Source of the DNA: Rhodobacterales bacterium CG2_30_65_12
Lineage (GTDB): Bacteria; Pseudomonadota; Alphaproteobacteria; Rhodobacterales; Rhodobacteraceae
Assembly: GCA_001873585.1 (NCBI GenBank)
Contig: MNZL01000119.1
Coordinates: 12,139 to 17,864 of the forward strand
Reading direction: 5' to 3'
DNA: 5,726 nt
Position numbers and translations under genes: made by a program
Notes under the pieces: generated by a model
The model's input: the letters and a program-made list of their open reading frames with translations, nothing else
What the model was told of the DNA's origin: nothing
Databases searched by the model: none
In this document: positions 1 through 4,574 of the stretch, piece after piece
How the letters are laid out: every line of letters begins with the position of its first letter
Position numbering within the stretch: position 1 is the stretch's first letter

Positions 1-402
1 GCGGCTAAGAGCTTTGAAGCGGTGGCCATCGCCCGGGCGCGCACGGCCGTGGGCTTCTCGGGCGTGCCCGAGGCGCGTTGGCGGGCCGATGTGAAAAACC
101 TCTTTACCGAGGCCGAAACCGGCCTTGCGATCAATTACGATCCAGCCTTGCGCAAAGCATTCCGCGCCGCCGGTCCCGAGATTGCGCCGCTCTGGCCGCT
201 GTTCGATGCCCTCGCCGGCCTGCCGCTCGCGCTCATCCATGGTGCCGGGTCAGACATCCTCTCGCAGGCCACTGCAGGCGAAATGCGCGCCCGCCGCCCC
301 GACATGCGCTATGTGCGGCTCGAAGGCCGGGGGCATGTGCCCTGGCTCGATGAGCCCGAAGCCCTCGCGGTGATCCGCGCCTGGTTGGGAGATATGAGAT
401 GA
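1..402 (+). CDS. Alpha/beta hydrolase, C-terminal part (5' end outside window)
   Basis: The reading frame is open from base 1, so the gene begins upstream; about 133 residues are visible. The GTG at 22 is in frame but is probably internal, because the visible protein lacks the nucleophile elbow and the N-terminal half of the fold. The end is typical of alpha/beta hydrolases: a strand 'LALIHGAGSDIL' whose Asp (codon 253-255) is the likely catalytic acid, and 'EGRGHVPWLDEP' whose His (codon 334-336) is the likely catalytic base, followed by a final helix 'ALAVIRAWLGDM'. Such proteins are usually cytosolic esterases, lactonases or C-C bond hydrolases; the substrate cannot be told from this part. 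The stop codon overlaps the start of the next gene (ATGA, 399-402), so the two are probably cotranscribed and translationally coupled. The family is confident; any specific activity is not. Confidence 0.85.
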   Translation, partial: AAKSFEAVAIARARTAVGFSGVPEARWRADVKNLFTEAETGLAINYDPALRKAFRAAGPEIAPLWPLFDALAGLPLALIHGAGSDILSQATAGEMRARRPDMRYVRLEGRGHVPWLDEPEALAVIRAWLGDMR

Positions 403-1370
403 ACATCAAGATGATCCGCGCCGCCGCTGACCGGCTTCGGGGCCACGCCCGGCGCACGCCGCTCCTCACTTCGCCGTTTCTCGACGAGATCGCCGGGCGG
501 CGGGTGCTGGTCAAGCCCGAGTGCCTGCAACACACCGGCAGCTTCAAGTATCGCGGCGCGCGCAATGCTGTCGCGGCGCTTGACGAACAGGCACGCGCGC
601 AGGGCGTGATCGCCTATTCCTCCGGCAACCATGCGCAGGGTGTGGCGCTGGCGGCGGCCGAGTTTGGCGTGCCGTCGGTGATCGTGATGCCGACCGACGC
701 GCCGGCCTTGAAAATCGCCAACACCCGCGCGCTCGGTGCCGAGGTCGTGCTTTACGACCGCACCCGCGAAGACCGCGACGAGATCGGCGCGGCGTTGGCC
801 AAAGATCGCGGGCTTACGCTCATCAAGCCCTTCGACGAGCCGCAGGTGATCGCCGGGCAGGGCACCGTGGGGCTTGAGATTGCCACAGACGCCGCCGCGC
901 TCGGAATAGAATCGGCTGATGTGCTGGTGCCCTGTGGTGGTGGCGGGCTTACTTCCGGCATCGCGCTGGCGCTGGAAGCGAACGCGCCCGGCCTTACCGT
1001 GCGCCCGGTCGAGCCGGAGGGATTCGACGATACCGCGCGCTCGCTCGCGGTGGGCACGATCCAGCACAACGCCCGGCTCACCGGCTCGATCTGCGATGCG
1101 ATCATCACGCCTTCGCCGGGCGTGCTCACCTTTCCCGTGATGGCGCGGCTCTGTGGGCCAGGGCTGGCGGTGAGCGAGGATGAGGTGCTGCGGGCGATGG
1201 CCGACGCCTTTAAAAGGCTCAAGATCGTGATCGAGCCGGGCGGTGCGGTAGCGCTGGCGGCGGCGCTCTTCCACGCGGAAAAAACCGCAAGCGATGCGGT
1301 GATCGCGGTGGCCTCTGGCGGCAACGTCGATGCACCGGTGTTTTGCAAAGCGCTGGAGCGGTTCGCCTAG
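399..1370 (+). CDS. Threonine/serine dehydratase-like PLP enzyme (fold type II)
   Basis: A 323-residue cytosolic enzyme that probably removes ammonia from L-threonine or L-serine using pyridoxal phosphate, giving a 2-oxo acid. Visible landmarks in order are: the PLP lysine in 'GSFKYRG' (K50); 'SSGNHAQG' (74-81), which contacts the substrate carboxylate and cofactor; the glycine loop 'CGGGGLTSG' (179-187), which binds the PLP phosphate; and 'SGGN' (306-309) near the C-terminus, which contacts the pyridine ring. It is far shorter than biosynthetic IlvA (about 500 residues) and has no ACT-type regulatory domain, so feedback inhibition by isoleucine is unlikely. It resembles the catabolic dehydratase/serine racemase group. 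Alternatives are serine racemase, threo-3-hydroxyaspartate ammonia-lyase or the EutB type from ectoine catabolism, although no ectoine genes are visible here. The ATG at 399 is favoured because GGGAG (387-391) lies 7 nt upstream. It overlaps the hydrolase gene by 4 bp and ends in a stop shared with the opposite gene. Confidence 0.93.
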   Translation: MNIKMIRAAADRLRGHARRTPLLTSPFLDEIAGRRVLVKPECLQHTGSFKYRGARNAVAALDEQARAQGVIAYSSGNHAQGVALAAAEFGVPSVIVMPTDAPALKIANTRALGAEVVLYDRTREDRDEIGAALAKDRGLTLIKPFDEPQVIAGQGTVGLEIATDAAALGIESADVLVPCGGGGLTSGIALALEANAPGLTVRPVEPEGFDDTARSLAVGTIQHNARLTGSICDAIITPSPGVLTFPVMARLCGPGLAVSEDEVLRAMADAFKRLKIVIEPGGAVALAAALFHAEKTASDAVIAVASGGNVDAPVFCKALERFA

Positions 1371-2137
1371 GGCCTGGGCTTGAGAAACCGCGCCACCGGA
1401 TCAGAATCGCGCCCGCCCACGGCGTCCCATTCCGCCTTCAGCGCGGCGCGCTCCTGGTCCACCAGCGCCGCCACATCGTTTATCCGTGGCCCGGCCCCGC
1501 GCATGTGGTCCATCAGCCGATGCGAATGCAGCACCGTCGGCACCGCGTCCTCAGGTTCCCATGCGTCGAGCATCGTTACCCGGCGCAGGTTGAACTCGGG
1601 CGGCAGCACCCAGAATCGGAGATCGCTCTGCCACAGCATGTCGCGCAGCACCGGCTGGTCGCGTGTCGCCCCGCTTTCGCCAAAGCGGCGCGCCCATTCG
1701 GCCAGAAAGCCAAGCATCACCGGAGAGCGGCGGTAGAGCACCACGCCGGAATTGAGCTGGGGAAAGGCGTAAGGTGTGGCCACCTCGTGCCCGGCCCGGA
1801 TCAGCGCCGAGGCCCGCCGCACATCATGCGCGAGCGCCAGATCGAAGCGCTCCAGCACGTCGAACAGATCGCCGAGCGGCGCGAGCACCCGCGTATCGGC
1901 ATCGAGAAACAGCGTGCGCGCAAACCGGGTGGCACCCATGCAATCGAGCTTCGAGCGTGGATGTGGATCGTCAATCCGGTGCACCGCGTCGAACAGCCCC
2001 GGCGCCGCCGCGCCCGGATCGTCGGTGAACAGATCCACCGCGAGCTCCGGCTCGACCGCGCGCAAGGAGCGGGCCGAGGCCTCCGCCAGCGCGCGGTAGT
2101 CCGGCCCCGTGGCGACGTAGATCACGCCCTTGTCCAT
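1367..2137 (-). CDS. GT8-like glycosyltransferase (nucleotide-diphospho-sugar transferase fold)
   Basis: A predicted 256-residue protein with GT-A type glycosyltransferase features. It opens with a short Rossmann-like strand 'GVIYVATGPDYRALA' (4-18), then has 'LFLDADTRVL' with a DxD motif (D79-A-D81) expected to hold the metal and sugar nucleotide, 'QLNSGVVLYRR' (127-137, the NSGV element of GT8 relatives), 'RDQPVL' (159-164) and a late 'LHSHR' (203-207) that could supply a metal-binding His. There is no signal peptide or membrane segment, so it is probably cytosolic. Donor and acceptor cannot be inferred. I chose the ATG at 2137 over an in-frame start at 2194, because the longer form would overlap the preceding gene and its first 19 residues look unlike protein; TAAGG lies just upstream of 2137. 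It follows the EI24/CysZ-like gene by 7 bp and is the last gene of the operon. Its TAG stop overlaps the TAG of the convergent dehydratase gene. Confidence 0.85.
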   Translation of the reverse strand: MDKGVIYVATGPDYRALAEASARSLRAVEPELAVDLFTDDPGAAAPGLFDAVHRIDDPHPRSKLDCMGATRFARTLFLDADTRVLAPLGDLFDVLERFDLALAHDVRRASALIRAGHEVATPYAFPQLNSGVVLYRRSPVMLGFLAEWARRFGESGATRDQPVLRDMLWQSDLRFWVLPPEFNLRRVTMLDAWEPEDAVPTVLHSHRLMDHMRGAGPRINDVAALVDQERAALKAEWDAVGGRDSDPVARFLKPRP

Positions 2138-2144
2138 CGTGGCC

Positions 2145-2831
2145 TTACCGCGCCGCCAGTCGGTGATACATGTGCGTAAACGTGGCGGCGCCAAGGATCG
2201 GCATCAGCAGGTTCACCACCGGCACCGAGAGCGGCACCGCCATCAGCGTGCCGGCAAACCAGATCTGCCCTGCGTGGCGGCGGCGCAACCGCGTCGCCCC
2301 CTCGCGCCCCTCGCGCCGCATCGCTGCCATCTGGAAAAATTCCCGGCCCAGCAGATAGCCGTTCACCACCCAGAACAGCACCGGCGCCAGCGGCCCGACG
2401 AAGAAAAACAGAACCAGCGCCACCAGGTTCACCCCGACCGTAACCGCGATGAGCGAGACCGAGTCGCGCAAGGTGTCGGTGAGCGGAATGTGCCCCACCG
2501 GCTCGCGCCCGGGATAATGGCGGTCTTCCACCGCTTCGGCCACGTCATCGAGAAATATTCCGGTGAAGGCGGCGGCAACGGGCACCATCAGCACCACCGA
2601 GAGCACCAGCATGAGCAGCACCGTGGCCCAGCTTGCCACGCTGTCGAGCCAGGTCACTTCACCGAAGAAGGGCAGGCTCACTGCGTCGGGCACGAACAGG
2701 CCAACGACCCAGCCAAACACGATGGTTGCGCCCGCAAGCAGGGCGATGGTCAGGCCGAGGCCCATCAGCAGCACACGGCGAAAGCGCGGGTCGGTCAACT
2801 GGCCGAGAGCCTTGGAAAAATCGCCCAGCAT
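2145..2831 (-). CDS. EI24 domain / CysZ-like integral membrane protein
   Basis: A 228-residue inner-membrane protein. Hydrophobic stretches are visible at about residues 19-47, 66-94, 124-157 and 192-216, separated by charged loops. The pattern fits the EI24 family, which includes the sulfate transporter CysZ: an N-terminal 'ALGQLTDPRFRRVLLMG', a loop 'FLDDVAEAVEDRHYPG' (93-108), and the typical 'NGYLLGREFFQMAAMRR' (157-173). E. coli CysZ imports sulfate for cysteine synthesis. Many alphaproteobacterial members are only called 'sulfate transporter family' or EI24 by similarity, and no sulfur assimilation genes are nearby, so I leave the symbol empty. The ATG at 2829-2831 overlaps the nitroreductase TGA by one base (TGATG), which sets the start and implies translational coupling. 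The frame stays open upstream to 3047, but that extension reads antisense-like Arg/Pro-rich sequence through the nitroreductase gene. Confidence 0.84.
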   Translation of the reverse strand: MLGDFSKALGQLTDPRFRRVLLMGLGLTIALLAGATIVFGWVVGLFVPDAVSLPFFGEVTWLDSVASWATVLLMLVLSVVLMVPVAAAFTGIFLDDVAEAVEDRHYPGREPVGHIPLTDTLRDSVSLIAVTVGVNLVALVLFFFVGPLAPVLFWVVNGYLLGREFFQMAAMRREGREGATRLRRRHAGQIWFAGTLMAVPLSVPVVNLLMPILGAATFTHMYHRLAAR

Positions 2832-3409
2832 CACCCGTCCACCCAAGTTGTGATAGCGTCGATGTCGGGGCGCGGGCGCTCGGGCGGGGCCACGGTTTCG
2901 GTGCCGATATGGATGAAGCCGGCCACACTTTCGCTCGGCCCGAGGCCGAGCGCGACGTCGAGAAATTCGCGGTCGTGGCAGACCCAGCTCGAAAGCCAGT
3001 TTGCGCCCCAACCGCTGGCCAGCGCCGCATTCAGCATCGCCAGGCACGCCGCCCCGGCAGACAACATCTGCTCGATCTCGGGCACCTTGTCTGATACCTT
3101 GGGTGACATCACCACCACCACCACCAGATGCGCGTCAGCGAATTGGTGATACACCTTGTCGATCCGCTCGGGCGCGTCTCCCCGTGCCGGGCCGCGCCGC
3201 TCGACCTCCGCCGCCAGGCGCTGCAACGCAGCGCGCTCCAGCACGAGAAAGCGCCAGGGCTCGAGCTTGCCGTGATCGGGCGAGCGCGCCGCTGCGGTGA
3301 GGATCGGCCTGAGCTCTTCGTGCGTCGGCACCGGGGTGGCCAGCGTTTTTGCCGGGCGCGAGCGGCGGGTGAGCAGAAAATCGAGCGCGGCCTGGTTCTT
3401 TTCGGGCAT
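2831..3409 (-). CDS. Nitroreductase family protein, YdjA type
   Basis: A 192-residue flavoprotein of the nitroreductase superfamily, expected to bind FMN as a cytosolic dimer and reduce nitro compounds or quinone-like acceptors with NAD(P)H. Landmarks are 'TRRS' (14-17, FMN phosphate contact), 'SPDHGKLEPWRFLVLE' (43-58, the 'APDH...PWRF' signature of the YdjA subgroup), 'IEQMLSAGAACLAMLNAA' (112-129, dimer-interface helix) and 'GWGANWLSSW' (133-142), then 'GLGPSESVAGFIHIGT' (155-170) near the flavin. The length is close to E. coli YdjA (about 183). The ATG at 3407-3409 is preceded by GGAG with a 6-nt spacer; an in-frame GTG at 3430 would place translation upstream of this ribosome site and is rejected. 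It is the first gene of a three-gene operon with the EI24/CysZ-like and glycosyltransferase genes. A run of five GTG codons encodes Val96-Val100 in a core strand. The physiological substrate is unknown for this family. Confidence 0.93.
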   Translation of the reverse strand: MPEKNQAALDFLLTRRSRPAKTLATPVPTHEELRPILTAAARSPDHGKLEPWRFLVLERAALQRLAAEVERRGPARGDAPERIDKVYHQFADAHLVVVVVMSPKVSDKVPEIEQMLSAGAACLAMLNAALASGWGANWLSSWVCHDREFLDVALGLGPSESVAGFIHIGTETVAPPERPRPDIDAITTWVDG

Positions 3410-3432
3410 GTTTTTCTCCGTTGCTTGCACGA

Positions 3433-3461
3433 GATGTCGGGGCCGGCGCGCGCGAGGTCAA
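3433..3461 (-). promoter_or_regulatory. Possible sigma-70 type promoter for the nitroreductase operon
   Basis: Read on the minus strand, TTGACC at 3461-3456 matches five of six bases of the -35 consensus. A 17-bp spacer leads to GACATC (3438-3433), a poor -10 (two of six). Transcription would begin near 3426, giving a leader of about 17 nt that includes GGAG at 3419-3416 ahead of the ATG. The spacing and place are right, but the weak -10 makes this a tentative call. Confidence 0.4.
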
Positions 3462-3552
3462 GCCGGCTGAGCGAAAAAGGCGGTGTTGGCGCAGCAGGCG
3501 GCATGGATTTCTGCCCCGGATCGCCTCGCGCCAGGCCGGGCGGCCTTGCACC

Positions 3553-3567
3553 CGCAAGCCGCTTGCG
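3553..3567. repeat. 15-bp perfect dyad, possible operator upstream of the DUF167 gene
   Basis: CGCAAGC-C-GCTTGCG is a perfect inverted repeat with 7-bp arms around one base. It lies 13 bp before the ATG of the DUF167 gene, in the intergenic region between two divergent genes. It could be a regulator binding site. It sits between TTGCAC (3546-3551) and CAATCT (3568-3573), a pair with roughly promoter-like spacing but weak consensus matches. As RNA it would form a hairpin with a very tight loop, so a DNA site is the more natural reading. Confidence 0.4.
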
Positions 3568-3580
3568 CCAATCTCGGCCG

Positions 3581-3835
3581 ATGAAAAAGGGAGAACTCGC
3601 CCACCTCGCCACGCCCGGCGCCGAGATCGCCGTGCGGGTCACGCCGAAAGCCGCACGCAATGGCGTGATCGAAACCGATAACGGGCTGCGAGTGAGCGTT
3701 ACCACCGTGCCGGAAGACGGCAAGGCCACCAAGGCGGTGATCAAACTCCTCGCCACCGCGCTTGGCGTGCCGAAATCGAGCCTCACCCTGATCCGTGGCG
3801 TCACGTCGCGCGACAAGGTCTTCAAACTCGACTGA
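3581..3835 (+). CDS. DUF167 / YggU family protein
   Basis: An 84-residue protein of the DUF167 family (E. coli YggU), a small alpha/beta fold of unknown function. The family pattern is clear: 'AEIAVRVTPKAARNGV' (14-29), 'GLRVSVTTVPEDGKATKAVIKLLATALGVPKSSLTLIRG' across 35-73 (with the conserved P-x-x-G-K-A-T/N) and the closing 'TSRDKVFKLD' (75-84). The size is typical of the family (about 80-110). It is often found near YggT membrane protein genes, but none is visible here. The ATG at 3581 is chosen because homology starts just after it; no Shine-Dalgarno sequence is visible in front, so initiation may be weak, leaderless or slightly misplaced. The frame remains open far upstream without similarity to anything. 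It is divergent from the nitroreductase operon and convergent with hsp20. Confidence 0.9.
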   Translation: MKKGELAHLATPGAEIAVRVTPKAARNGVIETDNGLRVSVTTVPEDGKATKAVIKLLATALGVPKSSLTLIRGVTSRDKVFKLD

Positions 3836-3870
3836 TCTTCTTTGGTCGGTAAATACCTTGGGGGGTCACA

Positions 3871-3887
3871 GGGGGGCAACGCCCCCC
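3871..3887. repeat. G/C-run hairpin in the convergent intergenic region
   Basis: GGGGGGC-AAC-GCCCCCC forms a perfect 7-bp stem with a 3-nt loop, 36 bp after the DUF167 stop. It is preceded by AAATACCTTGGGGGGTC. From memory, similar G-run hairpins with an AAATA-type lead recur between genes in Rhodobacteraceae genomes. No T-tract follows on either strand, so it is not a classical intrinsic terminator, but it may help end transcription or protect the 3' end of the DUF167 mRNA. Confidence 0.55.
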
Positions 3888-3901
3888 TCGCACCAATCCG
3901 A

Positions 3902-3918
3902 GTGCGCCTCAGGCGCAC
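3902..3918. repeat. 7-bp-stem hairpin GTGCGCC-TCA-GGCGCAC
   Basis: A perfect inverted repeat with a 3-nt loop. On the plus strand six A residues (3919-3924) follow it; on the minus strand it comes directly after the T6 tract of the hsp20 terminator. It lacks its own T-tract in either direction. It may be a backup stop or RNA 3'-end structure for the DUF167 transcript. Confidence 0.5.
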
Positions 3919-3948
3919 AAAAAAGGCGCGCGGGAGTTCCCGCGCGCC
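3919..3948 (-). terminator. Rho-independent terminator of the hsp20 gene
   Basis: On the minus strand, GGCGCGCGGG-AACT-CCCGCGCGCC (3948-3925) makes a perfect 10-bp GC stem with a 4-nt loop, followed at once by TTTTTT (3924-3919). It begins 22 nt after the hsp20 stop codon. This is a textbook intrinsic terminator. On the plus strand the same stem is preceded by A6 and followed by no T run, so it should act mainly on the hsp20 transcript. Confidence 0.88.
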
Positions 3949-3970
3949 CGTCGTCCGCCGTGGGGCAGGG

Positions 3971-4432
3971 TCAGGCCTCGATTGCCCTGGCCGCGCCCTC
4001 AATGTTTTTCGTGCCCGCGATCTCGATCCGGCGCGGCTTCAGCGCCTCGGGCACCTCGCGCACCAGGTCGATGTGCAACAGCCCGTTTTCGTGCAACGCA
4101 CCGGTCACGCGCACATGCTCGGCCAAGGCGAAACGGCGCTCGAAGGCGCGAGTGGCGATGCCGCGATGCAGGTAGGTGGGCGCCTCGTCCTCGGCCGCCT
4201 TGCGGGCGGTGACATGCAGCGCGTTTTCCTTCACCTCGACGTTCAGCTCGGCGTCGGAAAACCCGGCCACGGCGACGGTGATCCGCCAGGCATCGGTGCC
4301 GGTTTTCTCGATGTTGTAGGGCGGGTAGCTTTCGCGGCTCACGTCGTTTGCAAACACCCGGTCCATCATCTCGGCAAGCTGATCGAAACCGACAGTGGCA
4401 CGGTAGAGCGGTGACAAATCGAAGTTACGCAT
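3971..4432 (-). CDS. Small heat shock protein Hsp20, IbpA-like
   Basis: A 153-residue ATP-independent chaperone that holds unfolding proteins in a refoldable state for the DnaK/ClpB system, probably as large cytosolic oligomers. The N-terminus 'MRNFDLSPLYRATVGFD' and 'YPPYNIEK' (36-43) are close to IbpA/IbpB. The alpha-crystallin domain runs from about 37 to 127, with 'VAGFSDAELNVEVKENALHV' (55-74), 'YLHRGIATRAFERRFAL' (87-103) and the signature 'ENGLLHIDL' (115-123). The C-terminal I-x-I anchor is 'IEI' (136-138), which docks into a neighbouring subunit. The ATG at 4430-4432 fits the family start and has GGAGG 7 nt upstream; the frame is open further to 4558 but that part is leader RNA. It is monocistronic, between an RpoH-like promoter with a ROSE-like leader and its own terminator. 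Expected regulation is heat induction of both transcription and translation. Confidence 0.95.
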   Translation of the reverse strand: MRNFDLSPLYRATVGFDQLAEMMDRVFANDVSRESYPPYNIEKTGTDAWRITVAVAGFSDAELNVEVKENALHVTARKAAEDEAPTYLHRGIATRAFERRFALAEHVRVTGALHENGLLHIDLVREVPEALKPRRIEIAGTKNIEGAARAIEA

Positions 4433-4515
4433 GGGAAATCCTCCATTGAGCGATACCTGTTGGTTGCCCTCCTGATCGGACGGGCGCAGAACGGGCCCGC
4501 TACGCGGCACCCGCT
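4433..4515 (-). promoter_or_regulatory. ROSE-like RNA thermometer in the hsp20 5' leader
   Basis: On the minus strand the predicted leader of about 83 nt folds by eye into three successive hairpins. Hairpin 1 (4512-4493) has eight pairs, one bulged G and the loop GUA. Hairpin 2 (4485-4466) pairs GCCC with GGGC and UCC with GGA. Hairpin 3 (4454-4438) pairs AUC(G)CUC with GAGGAU around the loop AAUG, leaving G4451 bulged. Hairpin 3 therefore buries the Shine-Dalgarno sequence GGAGG. The UCGCU box fits the UYGCU motif that faces AGGA in known ROSE elements of alpha- and gammaproteobacterial small heat shock genes. In that family the weak, bulged stem melts at heat shock temperature and frees the ribosome site. 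Position, length, motif and gene family all agree; the transcription start is inferred. Confidence 0.82.
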
Positions 4516-4521
4516 TCATCG

Positions 4522-4549
4522 AGGTAGGAAGGATTTTTGCGCCGTCAAG
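4522..4549 (-). promoter_or_regulatory. RpoH (sigma-32) type heat shock promoter of hsp20
   Basis: On the minus strand CTTGAC (4549-4544) and CCTACCT (4528-4522) are separated so that TTG is followed by exactly 17 bases before CCTACCT. This matches the alphaproteobacterial RpoH pattern CTTG-N17/18-CYTATnT at all but one specified position. Transcription would start near 4515. It lies 25 bp past the end of the mipZ-like gene and points into hsp20, a classic RpoH target. Confidence 0.75.
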
Positions 4550-4574
4550 GCCCCCCAAGGCCGCCTGTGCGGGG

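Noticed and set aside
309..1274. Long minus-strand open frame of 321 codons opposite the dehydratase gene
   Set aside because: It is rich in Arg, His and Gly with no recognisable motif, and it lies wholly across genes with clear family signatures on the plus strand. Long spurious frames are expected at this GC content.
2138..2194. N-terminal extension of the glycosyltransferase by 19 residues
   Set aside because: It would overlap the end of the membrane protein gene by about 50 bp, and the family-like sequence starts only at the ATG at 2137, which has TAAGG just upstream.
2130..3149. Plus-strand open frame of 339 codons across the EI24/CysZ-like and nitroreductase genes
   Set aside because: The His/Gln/Arg-rich product is the antisense of two well-supported genes and has no domain pattern.
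3128..3580. Upstream extension of the DUF167 frame
   Set aside because: The frame is open, but it crosses the nitroreductase gene in antisense, and DUF167 similarity starts only after 3581.
4444..4473. Upstream small reading frame in the hsp20 leader from the ATG at 4446, with AGGAGGG at 4473-4467
   Set aside because: The spacing of about 20 nt is too long for initiation, and both elements are better explained as parts of leader hairpins.
4433..4558. N-terminal extension of Hsp20 by 42 residues
   Set aside because: It would run through the predicted promoter and leader; IbpA-type proteins begin with MRNFDLSPLYR, and GGAGG sits before that ATG.
4561..4572. Hairpin CCGC-CTGT-GCGG just after the mipZ-like stop as a terminator
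   Set aside because: The stem is only 4 bp and no T-tract follows, so it cannot be called a terminator.
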